NCBI GenBank assembly: GCA_041940525.1
Contig: JBGTSB010000009.1
Span: 1-64,000, forward strand
Reading direction: 5' to 3'
Length of the DNA stretch: 64,000 bases
Source of the DNA: JAKAXS01 sp041940525
Lineage (GTDB): Bacteria; Pseudomonadota; Alphaproteobacteria; Rhizobiales; Hyphomicrobiaceae
The notes beneath the pieces are model-generated. The model saw only the letters and a program-made list of their open reading frames with translations. It was not told the DNA's origin and ran no database searches. Of this stretch, positions 1-8,855 are shown in pieces. A program made the translations under genes and the position numbers. Positions within the stretch are counted from its first letter, which is position 1; the number at the start of each line of letters is the position of its first letter.

Positions 1-307
1 CTTGAATCGTTGCGATTGCGGCCTTCTCGTCAGCCCGTCCGCCGAAGAGCACCTGGTAGAATTCTTCGCCCTTCTTGTCGACGCCGAGAATGCCGATGTG
101 ACCGACATGGTGGTGGCCGCAGGCATTGATGCAGCCCGAAATCTTGAGCTTCAGTTCGCCCAGTTCGGCCTGACGCGCATTGTCGGCGAAGCGCTGCGCA
201 ATCTTCTGCGCCAGCGGGATCGAACGGGCATTGGCGAGCGCGCAATAATCAAGCCCGGGGCAGGCAATCATATCCTCGATCGTTTTGCGATTCTCACCGG
301 TGTTCAC
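1..307 (-). pseudogene. 5'-truncated sulfite/nitrite reductase (NirA/CysI-type hemoprotein) remnant
   Basis: Reading leftwards from position 307, the minus strand encodes about 102 residues of the C-terminal part of a siroheme [4Fe-4S] sulfite or assimilatory nitrite reductase. The cluster ligands are visible as CPGLDYC (Cys-x5-Cys) and GCINACGHHH (Cys-x3-Cys), followed by the GHIGILGVDKKGEEFYQ stretch usual in this family. The frame begins at a GTG at 307 just after an in-frame TAG at 323-325, so the roughly 400 N-terminal residues of a normal enzyme are missing, and no frame between 308 and 423 supplies them. The 3' end lies beyond the left edge. It is probably a deletion or rearrangement remnant; an assembly junction is the alternative. 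Substrate (sulfite or nitrite) cannot be decided from this piece. Confidence 0.8.
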
Positions 308-423
308 GCGCGATCCTCTCGGCTAGCATTCAGCTCAAGGGCGGTATTGGGCGCCCAGGGGCAGCTTTGCACCTAGCGGAGGGAACGCTTGGGGGCAAGG
401 CGAGTGAAGGGGAGTAAGCACCG

Positions 424-1179
424 ATGGCTGTGGTCCGCATCATTATGAATGCGTTCATCATGGCGGCGGAGATCGCTGCCATCGTTGGGCTGGCGTACCT
501 GGGCTACCATGCGCCGTTCGTGTTCGCCGGGTGGACAGTTGCCGTTTGTCTGCTCTACGGGCTTCGCCTCGAATACGCCCGACTGTCCTATGAGCTGCCA
601 TTCTATTTTGAAGCGGGGCGCAGTCCGCGCATCTGGTTTGCACTTCTGGTTGGCAGCGGGGAGGCGTTGTTCAAATCGTTGCTCGCGGGGGTCGCGGCGC
701 TGTTCACGTTCTCCGGCACGGATGCGGACCGGTTGTTCCTGGTGGCGATCGTGTTTGGGATCTCGGTCTATCTCGGGTCGTGGATGCTGCGCTCTCTGTC
801 GATCGGCTTGGGCGCGCGGCCTTCGCGGTGGGGTTACTTTCGGCTTGCTGCACCTTTGGGGCTGATCTTTTCCGCGGGCATGACGGGCTTGGCCATGGGC
901 GGCATGATCCCGATGCCGTCGATCGGCGAACTTGGCTTGCGCGTTGTTTGGGAGTTTCCGGCTCAGCCAAGCATCGAGCAGGTGAGCGAGCTGGTGTTTC
1001 AACTGAAGCAGGCGTTCGACAATTTCGTTGTGCGAGCGCTGTCGGTTTTTATGCCGGTGGATGTGGCGCGCGTGTTGGGTGTGCTGATCTCTGTCAATAT
1101 GCTGACCGGTTTCGTAAGCGCGCTTTATGCAAGCGTCATCGCATCTGGCGTACGCTCTGCCGAGCAGCGGTTGCTCTAA
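424..1179 (+). CDS. Hypothetical multi-pass inner-membrane protein
   Basis: This 251-residue protein is dominated by hydrophobic segments: about residues 8-45 (two helices), 70-92, 103-125, 140-165 and 218-240, consistent with 5-6 transmembrane helices. A charged stretch near residues 46-66 (RLEYARLSYELPFYFE) is likely cytoplasmic. A GGGAG ribosome binding site sits about 9 bases before the ATG. I do not recognise the family. The gene is convergent with the methyltransferase-like gene that follows, and their stop codons abut with no gap (TAA at 1177-1179, TGA on the other strand at 1180-1182). No functional assignment is made. Confidence 0.7.
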   Translation: MAVVRIIMNAFIMAAEIAAIVGLAYLGYHAPFVFAGWTVAVCLLYGLRLEYARLSYELPFYFEAGRSPRIWFALLVGSGEALFKSLLAGVAALFTFSGTDADRLFLVAIVFGISVYLGSWMLRSLSIGLGARPSRWGYFRLAAPLGLIFSAGMTGLAMGGMIPMPSIGELGLRVVWEFPAQPSIEQVSELVFQLKQAFDNFVVRALSVFMPVDVARVLGVLISVNMLTGFVSALYASVIASGVRSAEQRLL

Positions 1180-1803
1180 TCAGACAATCCAGAACAGTGT
1201 TGGTAGGAGGCCGCTTGTCTGCAGATACTCGATGCCTTCAATAAGAGGAAAGACCGCGAGGAAGGCGATTGTGTCAATGAAGGTCTTGCGGAGAACCATC
1301 GGCGAGAAGGTGGCGTCTGATTGGTCGGAGTACAGTTTGAAATTCGGCCAGAACAGCGGAACTCGCTGAGCGTATTCTTTGTACACGTTGCCAAACGTGG
1401 CGCTGAGGTACGCCTCTTCCTTAAGGGCAGTGTAGCGGAGCACCAGGTATGTCACCGTGCCGAGTGTGGCGGCGATGATGATTGAGCCAAACATCAAGCC
1501 GACGCCGACCGCGCCGAGTGTTGAAGAAACGTACAGCGGGTTGCGCGTAATCGAATAGGGACCGCTCGTCACGACTTCTTTGTTCTTGCGCCCACCAACA
1601 TAGAGGATGCTCCATAGCCTTCCAAAGATGCAGGCAAGCACGAGTGCGACGCCGATCAATTCCAGTCCTTCATGGATTGATGACGCTTCATCCCAGCTCG
1701 GGCGGGAGAAAATCAAAACGACTGCGGTGGCTGCAGCCAGAACTTGAAACACTTGCAGCCGCTTGCGCTGTTTGAAAGGTTGCGGTGCGATGGCTGAACT
1801 CAT
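1180..1803 (-). CDS. Isoprenylcysteine carboxyl methyltransferase-like (ICMT/PEMT) membrane protein
   Basis: A 207-residue integral membrane protein with the signature of the ICMT/phospholipid methyltransferase superfamily: TSGPYSITRNPLYVSS at about residues 80-95 (the GPY-RNP motif that binds S-adenosylmethionine), then EEAYLSATFGNVYKEYAQRVP near 133-152 (E-x-x-L...F-x-x-Y-x-x-Y). Hydrophobic helices lie at about 20-35, 45-65, 95-120 and 175-195. Bacterial members methylate small thiols, lipids or other substrates; the substrate here is unknown and protein prenylcysteine is unlikely. It is transcribed toward the membrane protein at 424-1179 and has its own 270-base upstream region holding an AT-rich palindrome. 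Confidence 0.8.
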   Translation of the reverse strand: MSSAIAPQPFKQRKRLQVFQVLAAATAVVLIFSRPSWDEASSIHEGLELIGVALVLACIFGRLWSILYVGGRKNKEVVTSGPYSITRNPLYVSSTLGAVGVGLMFGSIIIAATLGTVTYLVLRYTALKEEAYLSATFGNVYKEYAQRVPLFWPNFKLYSDQSDATFSPMVLRKTFIDTIAFLAVFPLIEGIEYLQTSGLLPTLFWIV

Positions 1804-1970
1804 GGTGTGTCTCGCTGTACGACGATCATGAAGCAGGGCGGGTCAGATTTGGCGCTTGTTGGCGTGAGCCGTGAATCGTCAACAGTGATGATGCGGTTGG
1901 TGGAATGATGGCGCGGCATTGGCTTTTGCGCTCATATCTTTCGGGTTGGAAGCTCCGTCCATCTTGTTCG

Positions 1971-1986
1971 CATAATATATATTATG
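1971..1986. promoter_or_regulatory. 16-bp perfect AT-rich palindrome, candidate operator
   Basis: CATAATATATATTATG is its own reverse complement and stands out as an all-AT core in GC-rich DNA. It lies about 170 bases upstream of the ICMT-like gene and just downstream of pepA. It could be a dimeric regulator site or part of a promoter; there is no direct evidence for either. Confidence 0.35.
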
Positions 1987-2024
1987 GAAAAATACGTTCG
2001 TTGAGTTCAAGATAACAGACTAAT

Positions 2025-2050
2025 AGGACGGGCTAAAATTAGCCCGTCCT
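2025..2050 (-). terminator. Hairpin downstream of pepA
   Basis: A perfect inverted repeat, 12-bp arms AGGACGGGCTAA/TTAGCCCGTCCT around a 2-base centre, begins 26 bases past the pepA stop. The stem is strong but in the pepA direction it is followed by a mixed ATTAGTCTGTTATCTT rather than a clean T run, so termination may be imperfect. Confidence 0.6.
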
Positions 2051-2075
2051 GGTGTCGAGATTTTCATGTCTTGGA

Positions 2076-3623
2076 TCAGGAAGATTTTTCGCCGCGTTCG
2101 TGATTGTCGGCGACGAACCGGTCCAGCAACCGGACACCCCAGCCCGATCCCCAAGTTGCGTTGATTTCGGACTTCGGCGAGTCCATCGCGGTTCCCGCTA
2201 GGTCGATATGGGCCCAAGGCGTGTCCTTGATGAAGCGCTCCAGGAATGCGGCTGCGGTGCAGGCTCCGCCCCAACGGCCACCGAGGTTTTTGACGTCGGC
2301 GTTCCGGCTGTCGATCATCTTGTCGTACGCTTTGTCCAGCGGCATGCGCCAGACTTTTTCGCCGGTGTCCCTAGAGGCTTGAGCGAGATCCGATGCTAGA
2401 CGATCGTCGTTGCAAAACAGACCGGCGTACTCCTTGCCAAGTGCGATCATGATCGCGCCTGTGAGTGTTGCTAGATCGATCACCAGCTTCGGTTTGAAGC
2501 GTTCCTGCGTGTACCAAAGCACGTCCGCAAGAACGAGGCGGCCTTCGGCGTCAGTGTTCAAGACTTCGATGGTCTGGCCGGACATGGATGTGACGATGTC
2601 GCCGGGACGCGTGGCAGATCCTGAGGGCATGTTTTCGACGATGCCGATCAGTCCGACCGCGTTGACGTTGGCCTTGCGTTCACCGAGCGCGTGCATCAGG
2701 CCCACGACGCAGGCGGCGCCACCCATGTCGCCCTTCATGTCTTCCATGCCGCCGGCCGGCTTGATGGAAATGCCGCCGGTATCGAAGACCACGCCTTTGC
2801 CGACGAAGGCGACAGGCTTGGAGCGTTTCGATTTGGCGCCGTTCCACTGCATGATCGCTACGCGTGACGGGCGGACACTGCCCTGCCCGACTGCCAACAG
2901 AGCACCCATTTTCAGCGCGCTCAGGGCATCGTCATCTAGGATTTCGACTTCGACACCAACGCGTTCGAGTTCCTTTGCACGTTCGGCGAATTCTTCGGGT
3001 CCGAGATAATTCGCCGGTTCGTTCGTCAGGTCGCGCGCGAGGTTCACTCCGTTAGCTAGGGCTTCATAGCGCTGGAACGCAGCACGGGCCTTCTCCGGGC
3101 TCTTACAGTGGATGGTGAGGCGCTCAAGCGTCTTCTTCGGGCTGCCGTTGCTTTGCTCGCCATCGTCGCCGTTCTTCTTTTTGCTGCGGTATTTGTCGAA
3201 GCTGTACTGGCGCAAAAGAATGCCCATTGCGAGATTGGCCGCCACATCCTCGGGCGTCAGATCTCCTGAATCGGGGGTTTCGGCAATTAAGCTGACGCGC
3301 TGAGCCTTCCGCGATGCGATCTGGCCCATCGTGAAGCCGCCGAGATTGATCCAGTCCAACTCGGACATCTCGCCGGTCTTACCGGCGCCGATTACGAGCA
3401 GGCGGCTGATGTCGATTTTGGAAGGCGCCAATAGTTCGAGGGTGGTTTTGCTAGCGCCTTTGAAATCTGCTGCCTCGGCAGCTTTCAGAACGGCACCGTC
3501 GGAACGCTTGTTTAGCTGTGTGAGTGCAGAACCAAGAACGAGCTCGTGGGCGGCAAGGGCAATGGTGAGTGGCTCGGGACTGGCCGAGAGGGATGCAAAG
3601 GCAATGTCAGGGCGTTCGGTCAT
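2076..3623 (-). CDS. pepA: Leucyl aminopeptidase (cytosol aminopeptidase, M17)
   Basis: A 515-residue M17 aminopeptidase that removes N-terminal residues from peptides in the cytoplasm, normally as a hexamer with two divalent metals per active site. The C-terminal catalytic domain is intact: VGKGVVFDTGG at 274-284, KGDMGG at 297-302 and the family signature NTDAEGR at 356-362, which contains the metal ligands. The N-terminal domain (about 1-180) contains a hydrophilic insertion around residues 144-164, rich in Lys, Gly and Asp, that is probably a surface loop. Length is normal to slightly long. It is transcribed away from lptF, as is common in Rhizobiales, and ends in a hairpin. Confidence 0.95.
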   Translation of the reverse strand: MTERPDIAFASLSASPEPLTIALAAHELVLGSALTQLNKRSDGAVLKAAEAADFKGASKTTLELLAPSKIDISRLLVIGAGKTGEMSELDWINLGGFTMGQIASRKAQRVSLIAETPDSGDLTPEDVAANLAMGILLRQYSFDKYRSKKKNGDDGEQSNGSPKKTLERLTIHCKSPEKARAAFQRYEALANGVNLARDLTNEPANYLGPEEFAERAKELERVGVEVEILDDDALSALKMGALLAVGQGSVRPSRVAIMQWNGAKSKRSKPVAFVGKGVVFDTGGISIKPAGGMEDMKGDMGGAACVVGLMHALGERKANVNAVGLIGIVENMPSGSATRPGDIVTSMSGQTIEVLNTDAEGRLVLADVLWYTQERFKPKLVIDLATLTGAIMIALGKEYAGLFCNDDRLASDLAQASRDTGEKVWRMPLDKAYDKMIDSRNADVKNLGGRWGGACTAAAFLERFIKDTPWAHIDLAGTAMDSPKSEINATWGSGWGVRLLDRFVADNHERGEKSS

Positions 3624-3991
3624 TGTGTTATTGGGCTCCTCACGGCTGTTCGCCGTCTTGAGTTGAGACGATGCTGCCCGGCCGGAATGATCGGGCCGCG
3701 ATCAGGTCCATGGGCACGTTATAGAAGAAGCGCTCCGCCGCGCGCATCCGGCCAATAAGACGGTTATTCCGTAGCTTGGGCCGTTTGAAACGGGCGGAGC
3801 TTAGCCGCTTGCCAGCCCAATTCAAGGGTGTACGCAAATTTGCGGAGGCGATCGCAAGACCTTGGAGACAGACGAATTTACGCCATCGTCTTGTGGCCCT
3901 GTGAATTGCGGGGGAAATGGGAAGACGCACGCTGGGGAAACGCTAGGATGCGCGCTCCTAGCGTCAATGGCCGGGCCCACATACGTTAAGC
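3624..3991. other. Divergent intergenic region between pepA and lptF
   Basis: These 368 bases separate the two start codons and must contain both promoters. A 96-codon minus-strand frame (3640-3930) runs through it but shows no recognisable protein and ends just before pepA, so I do not call it. The only clear structure is the hairpin at 3941-3963. I see no convincing -35/-10 pair. Confidence 0.6.
3941..3963 (+). promoter_or_regulatory. Hairpin in lptF leader
   Basis: CGCTAGGA and TCCTAGCG form an 8-bp stem with the 7-base loop TGCGCGC, ending 28 bases before the lptF ATG. It could be a leader hairpin or a dimeric operator; it does not cover the ribosome binding region. Confidence 0.35.
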
Positions 3992-5197
3992 ATGCAGATA
4001 ATCTCAAAATACGTGTTTCGTCAGGCCACTGGCGTGCTGTTGCTGATCCTGCTGTCCCTTGGCGGGATCGTGTGGATCGCGCTCGCACTGCGCGAACTCA
4101 ATGTGGTGACGAGTGGTGGACAAAACGCGGCCACCCTGTTGGCGATGACGACGTTGGCGTTGCCGAACTTGCTGGGCGTAATCGCGCCCTTTGCTCTGCT
4201 TATTGCCGTCGTTCATGTGCTGGGCCGGCTGAATGGCGACAGCGAGCTGATCGTCTTAACGGCTTCGGGCGCCACGATCTGGACCGTGGCTCGGCCCCTC
4301 CTGGCCCTTGCTTTGATCGTCTCGATGGCGGTCTCGTTGGTCAATCACGTTGGTATGCCCTGGAGCCTGCGGACACTGCGGCAGATGATCGTCGAGGTTC
4401 GGGCGGATCTGTTGACGCAAGTCATTCAACCTGGACGGTTTTCCACGCCGGAGACTGGGCTGACTTTCCATATCCGCGATCGGGCAAAGAATGGCGAACT
4501 TCTGGGCCTGATCATGGAGGATCAGAGAGCACCGCCGAAGAGCCAGGCCTTCCTTGCTGATCGTGGAATTATCGTGCGTCAGGAAGACAATGCTTTCCTG
4601 GTCATGACGGATGGGCACATCATTAACCGCGACAAGCCCAAAGAAGCGCCGCAGATCATTAAATTCGACCGCTACGCGGTGGATTTAGCTCAGTTCGAGG
4701 CTAAGTCGGCAGAGGCCACGTTCTACAAGTCCCGTGAGATGTATTTTTCCGAGCTGATGTGGCCAGACCAGTCCAATCCAAACTACAAGATTTTGGCGGG
4801 CCGGTACCGGGCTGAGCTTCATGAAAGGCTGGCTAACCCGCTCTATCCATTTGCGTTTGTTATGATTGCGCTCGCTACGGTTGGTCAGGCGCAAAGCACG
4901 CGGCAAAACCGGGCAGTCGCGATTATCACCGGGCTCCTAGTGGCGGCCGGCGTGCGGATGGCGGGACTGGCGCTGAACAAGACGGTCGTGGTATCAGCGG
5001 CGGCGACGCCCCTGCTCTATCTGGTGCCGATTGGCGCGATCGTTCTGTCCATCATCGCGATCAAGCGCGCGGCCAAACCTGTGCCAGGTATCGGGCTGTC
5101 GGAACGGATCGTTGACGCGGTGAGCGGCGTGGCACTTGCGGTCGCGCGGATGGTCGTGCCGCAGCGTTGGGCGCCGAAGTGGAGCGAACGTGCATGA
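3992..5197 (+). CDS. lptF: LPS export ABC transporter permease LptF
   Basis: A 401-residue member of the YjgP/YjgQ family. LptF and LptG form the transmembrane part of the LptB2FG transporter, which extracts lipopolysaccharide from the inner membrane. Transmembrane segments are visible near residues 14-34, 50-78, 93-118 and, after a periplasmic beta-jellyroll-like domain (about 130-265), at 285-305, 311-330 and 340-360. The periplasmic domain includes GLIMEDQRAP and FLADRGIIV, typical of the family. It is the first gene of a tightly packed run lptF-lptG-lptD-surA-pdxA-rsmA; its TGA overlaps the lptG ATG (ATGA). LptF and LptG are homologous; I assign LptF by position first in the pair. Confidence 0.9.
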   Translation: MQIISKYVFRQATGVLLLILLSLGGIVWIALALRELNVVTSGGQNAATLLAMTTLALPNLLGVIAPFALLIAVVHVLGRLNGDSELIVLTASGATIWTVARPLLALALIVSMAVSLVNHVGMPWSLRTLRQMIVEVRADLLTQVIQPGRFSTPETGLTFHIRDRAKNGELLGLIMEDQRAPPKSQAFLADRGIIVRQEDNAFLVMTDGHIINRDKPKEAPQIIKFDRYAVDLAQFEAKSAEATFYKSREMYFSELMWPDQSNPNYKILAGRYRAELHERLANPLYPFAFVMIALATVGQAQSTRQNRAVAIITGLLVAAGVRMAGLALNKTVVVSAAATPLLYLVPIGAIVLSIIAIKRAAKPVPGIGLSERIVDAVSGVALAVARMVVPQRWAPKWSERA

Positions 5198-6288
5198 GCC
5201 GTTTGACCCTGCAATTCTATTTGGGCAAGCGCTTTTTGTTCGCAATCCTGGCGTCGTTTCTGCTGTGCTCGAATTTGATATTTATCATCGATTTTGTTGA
5301 GATTCTCCGGCAAGCGGGGAAGTCTGGGGAATACATTTCCGGATTCAAAATGCTGCGCATCACGCTGCTGCGCGTGCCAGCCTATACCGAGTTCTTGCTG
5401 CCTTTCGCCGTGCTGACCGGCTCAATTGTGACGCTGTTGAACCTGTCCCGGAAGAGCGAACTGGCCGTGATGCGGGCCAGTGGAATGTCCGTTTGGCAAT
5501 TCTTGCAGCCCGCGATCATCGTCGCGTTCTTGCTGGGCCTGTTCGCGACCTTGGTTTACAACCCCCTCGCCGCTTCGGCTCGCGCTACGGCTGAAGCGGA
5601 AGTCGATGAAGCGTTTGGGCGCGATTCCAGTGTGTTACGCTCTACATCGTCCGGGTCTTGGTTGCGGCAAGACGGTCTCGATGGCCAATCCGTTATCAAC
5701 GCGCTCCAGGCGAGTGACGGAGGAACCCAACTGCGTGGCGTCAATGCGTTCGTTTTCGATGCGAAAGGCCGGTTTGTCGAGAAGATCGATGCGCCTCAAG
5801 CGGAGCTTCGAGAGGGGTATTGGCTGATCACGGATGCTCTCGTTGCGAGGGTCGGTCGGGAGCCTGAAACGTTCAAAACTTATCTGCTGTCAACCTACCT
5901 GACGCCGGAAAGAGTTGCGGATGCACTTGGGACCGTAATTTCGCTGTCTTTTTGGGAGCTTCCAGACCTCATAGAAGTCACTGAAAAGGCGGCGCTTTCA
6001 GCTGAACCCTTACGTGTCCAATATGTACTACTTTTGTCCCGCCCGATTCTCTGCGTTGCAATGGTTCTTTTAGCGGCAACTGTGTCACTGAAGTCATTCC
6101 GCTCTGGTGGGATACAGACTATGGTCATCACTGGAATGGTTGGGGGGTTCGGATTCTTCCTTGTCGCTGAGGTTTCGCGACAGATTGGCGTAGCCGGTCT
6201 GGCGCCTGCTTCGGTGGCTGTTTGGACACCGCTCGTTTTGGCCATTTTGACGACGACGACGATTTTGTTGCATCAGGAGGACGGCTGA
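5194..6288 (+). CDS. lptG: LPS export ABC transporter permease LptG
   Basis: A 364-residue YjgP/YjgQ-family permease, partner of LptF in the LptB2FG lipopolysaccharide extractor. The ATG at 5194 is chosen because it overlaps the lptF stop in an ATGA and gives MSRLTLQFYLGKRFL, a normal family N-terminus; the open frame continues upstream inside lptF without support. Transmembrane helices lie near residues 14-36, 57-80, 98-120 and 280-360 (three), with a periplasmic domain between. The short acidic stretch at about 255-275 matches the family linker before the last helices. The stop is followed directly by the GTG of lptD. Confidence 0.9.
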   Translation: MSRLTLQFYLGKRFLFAILASFLLCSNLIFIIDFVEILRQAGKSGEYISGFKMLRITLLRVPAYTEFLLPFAVLTGSIVTLLNLSRKSELAVMRASGMSVWQFLQPAIIVAFLLGLFATLVYNPLAASARATAEAEVDEAFGRDSSVLRSTSSGSWLRQDGLDGQSVINALQASDGGTQLRGVNAFVFDAKGRFVEKIDAPQAELREGYWLITDALVARVGREPETFKTYLLSTYLTPERVADALGTVISLSFWELPDLIEVTEKAALSAEPLRVQYVLLLSRPILCVAMVLLAATVSLKSFRSGGIQTMVITGMVGGFGFFLVAEVSRQIGVAGLAPASVAVWTPLVLAILTTTTILLHQEDG

Positions 6289-8727
6289 GTGAAGCGTGTT
6301 GCGCGACCATCGCTAGCGACATGCCAGAGGTCTATCCTGCTTGCTCTGCGCGCGGCTGCGGGTGGAGCGGGCCGGGTTGCCGTGTCTGCTGCCTTGATCG
6401 CTGCCATTGCGTCGCTGGTCGTGTCGCCTGCTCAAGCCCAAAACGGCAGTTCGTTTCCGAAGACGCCGGGCGGCATGTTTGGTCCGAAGCCGAAGCTTGA
6501 TAAGACCCAGCCGCTTCACTTGCAGGGCGACCAGTTGATTTACGACACGAACGGAAATCGTGTGATTGCCCGTGGCAACGTCGAGATTTTCTACAACAAC
6601 AACATCCTTCGCGCCGACGAAGTCGTTTACGATCAGAACGCCAGCACGCTTTCGGCAAACGGCAACGTTGAGCTGAAGGATGCCAACGGCAATATCACTC
6701 GGGCTGATCGCTACACGTTGTCGGATGATTTCCGTGACGGATTTGTGCAGTCGCTGAGCGTCGTGACCCGGGATGAGTCTAGTATTTCGGCTGATCGGGC
6801 GACGCGCCGCGCCGGTAACGTCACCGAATTCACCAACGGCAAGTTCACGTCTTGTAAGCCTGCGCCGGGCAATCCGCCGATGTGGTGTATCGGTGCCCGC
6901 AAGGTCATACACGATCAGGCCGCCCAAACGATCAGCTACGAAGACGCGACGTTTAATCTATTCGGGCAACCGATCGTCTACGTGCCCTATTTCCAGCACG
7001 CTGATCCAACGGTTAAGCGCAAGAGCGGGTTCTTGATTCCCAACTATGGCAACTCAACCGAACTCGGTTCATTTTTTGAGGTGCCCTACTTCTTCAATCT
7101 CGCGCCAAACTATGACCTGCTTTTTCATCCGCGGTACATGACCACGCAGGGCGTGCTTTGGCAGCTTGACTGGCGCCATCGCCTGACGAACGGCGTTTAC
7201 ACGGTCAAGCTTGCGGGTATTGATCAAGACGGTGGCGATCTGCCGAGCAATAGCTTCTTTACCGATGCTGATCGTCAACGGCTGGATGGCTGGCGTGGCA
7301 GCATCGAGACCAAGGGTGAGTTTTCTATCGGGAGCTGGTGGAAGGCTGGTTGGGATCTGACCTACGAGAGCGACGACACGTTCCGCCGGTTCTATAAGGT
7401 CGACAGCATTTTGCGAACCGAGCGCATCAACAGAGTTTATGCCGAGGGACTTTCCGATCGCAATTATCTCGGGATCAATATTTACGACATGCGTGGCTTG
7501 TCGAGCTTTGATACTGATCAGGCTGAAGCTATCGCGCATCCCGTGGTCGACCACAACTATGTCTTCTCGCAGCCTGTGTTGGGCGGCGAGTTGAGTCTGG
7601 CGAACAATGCGTACAGTTTGACGCGTGATGATCCTGATAACTTCCGCTCGACGCAAAACATCACCAAGGTCACGAGCCAGGTTAAGTGGCGCCGCAAATT
7701 CACCGATGCCATCGGTATTAGCTACACGCCGTTTGGCGAATTGCGTGGCGACGTCTATCAGCTGAATGATTACTACGATCCGGAGTCTGAACTCCTCCGT
7801 GACGATGATACCGTGGCGCGCGGTGTCGCGACGGCTGGCGCGACGGTGTCATATCCGTGGGTGGCCAATACAGCCAGTGCGAGCCATGTCATTGAGCCAA
7901 TAGGTCAGATCGTGACCCGTCAGGCGAGCGTGACGCAGGACCGTCTGCCAAACGAAGACGCCAAGAGCTTGGTGTTCGACGACACGAACTTGTTTGATGC
8001 GGACAAGTTCTCTGGGCATGACCGTATTGAAACGGGGACGCGTGCCAACGTCGGCGTGCAGTACACCTTCCAGGCCAATAATGGTGGCTACGCCCGCATC
8101 CTTGCCGGGCAGAGTTTCCATCTGTCTGGTGACAACCCATACGACGACGCTGGGTTTGACGCCGACAAGGTGCCGGTGTTCTCGCCACTTAGCGGCCTGC
8201 AAAACTCGAAGTCGGACTATGTGTTAGGTTTCTACCTGGCTCCGAACCAAGTGTTTAAAGTTATCTCGCAGTCCCGCTTCGACGAGGATAGTCTGCATTT
8301 GAGGAGGGCAGATATCAGCGCTAGGTTCGCTTTGGGCCCGCTCACCACGCAGGCAACCTATTCATTCTCGGATGCTACGCTCTATCGCGATCGCGAGACT
8401 GGGTTACCGGCACCTCTGGACGAAGACCAGCAAGACATCGTTGGATCGGTTGGCTTGCAGTTGTCTGATCGCTGGACTGTGTTTGGTGCCATGCGATACG
8501 ACTTGGATGGTGGAGAGCGCCTCACCGACTCTATTCAGCTGCGCTATGGCGATGAGTGTTTTGCAATTAGTCTAACTTATAACGAGACGTTCATCATTGA
8601 TGCTGACCGTGATATCTCTCCGGATCAGACGGTCATGGTTCGTTTCGAATTCAAGAACTTGGGCGAGTACAAGTACAAGACCGATGTGCTCGATCACGTG
8701 TACGGATCTGACGATAAGCCCTACTAA
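6289..8727 (+). CDS. lptD: LPS-assembly outer-membrane protein LptD (OstA/Imp)
   Basis: An 812-residue outer-membrane protein that receives lipopolysaccharide from the Lpt bridge and inserts it in the outer leaflet, together with LptE. A signal peptide with a twin-Ala end (VSPAQA-Q) is seen at about residues 1-50; it is long because the GTG start at 6289, immediately after the lptG stop, precedes the hydrophobic core by about 30 residues, so a later start is possible. An OstA/LptA-like domain follows (GDQLIYDTNGNRVIARGNVEIF, shortened here to its start, residues 80-100), then a long beta-barrel domain ending in an amphipathic final strand. The length is normal for alphaproteobacteria. Confidence 0.93.
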   Translation: MKRVARPSLATCQRSILLALRAAAGGAGRVAVSAALIAAIASLVVSPAQAQNGSSFPKTPGGMFGPKPKLDKTQPLHLQGDQLIYDTNGNRVIARGNVEIFYNNNILRADEVVYDQNASTLSANGNVELKDANGNITRADRYTLSDDFRDGFVQSLSVVTRDESSISADRATRRAGNVTEFTNGKFTSCKPAPGNPPMWCIGARKVIHDQAAQTISYEDATFNLFGQPIVYVPYFQHADPTVKRKSGFLIPNYGNSTELGSFFEVPYFFNLAPNYDLLFHPRYMTTQGVLWQLDWRHRLTNGVYTVKLAGIDQDGGDLPSNSFFTDADRQRLDGWRGSIETKGEFSIGSWWKAGWDLTYESDDTFRRFYKVDSILRTERINRVYAEGLSDRNYLGINIYDMRGLSSFDTDQAEAIAHPVVDHNYVFSQPVLGGELSLANNAYSLTRDDPDNFRSTQNITKVTSQVKWRRKFTDAIGISYTPFGELRGDVYQLNDYYDPESELLRDDDTVARGVATAGATVSYPWVANTASASHVIEPIGQIVTRQASVTQDRLPNEDAKSLVFDDTNLFDADKFSGHDRIETGTRANVGVQYTFQANNGGYARILAGQSFHLSGDNPYDDAGFDADKVPVFSPLSGLQNSKSDYVLGFYLAPNQVFKVISQSRFDEDSLHLRRADISARFALGPLTTQATYSFSDATLYRDRETGLPAPLDEDQQDIVGSVGLQLSDRWTVFGAMRYDLDGGERLTDSIQLRYGDECFAISLTYNETFIIDADRDISPDQTVMVRFEFKNLGEYKYKTDVLDHVYGSDDKPY

Positions 8728-8855
8728 AGGCTGAGCTTTCGTCATGCCGATGCCACGGTTCGTGTGGATAAAGCATAACGAATGTGACCAAATCGGCTAG
8801 TTTAAGCCGGTGCTATATTGAGTCACCTGAATCTCGATCTAGACGGATAGTCATC

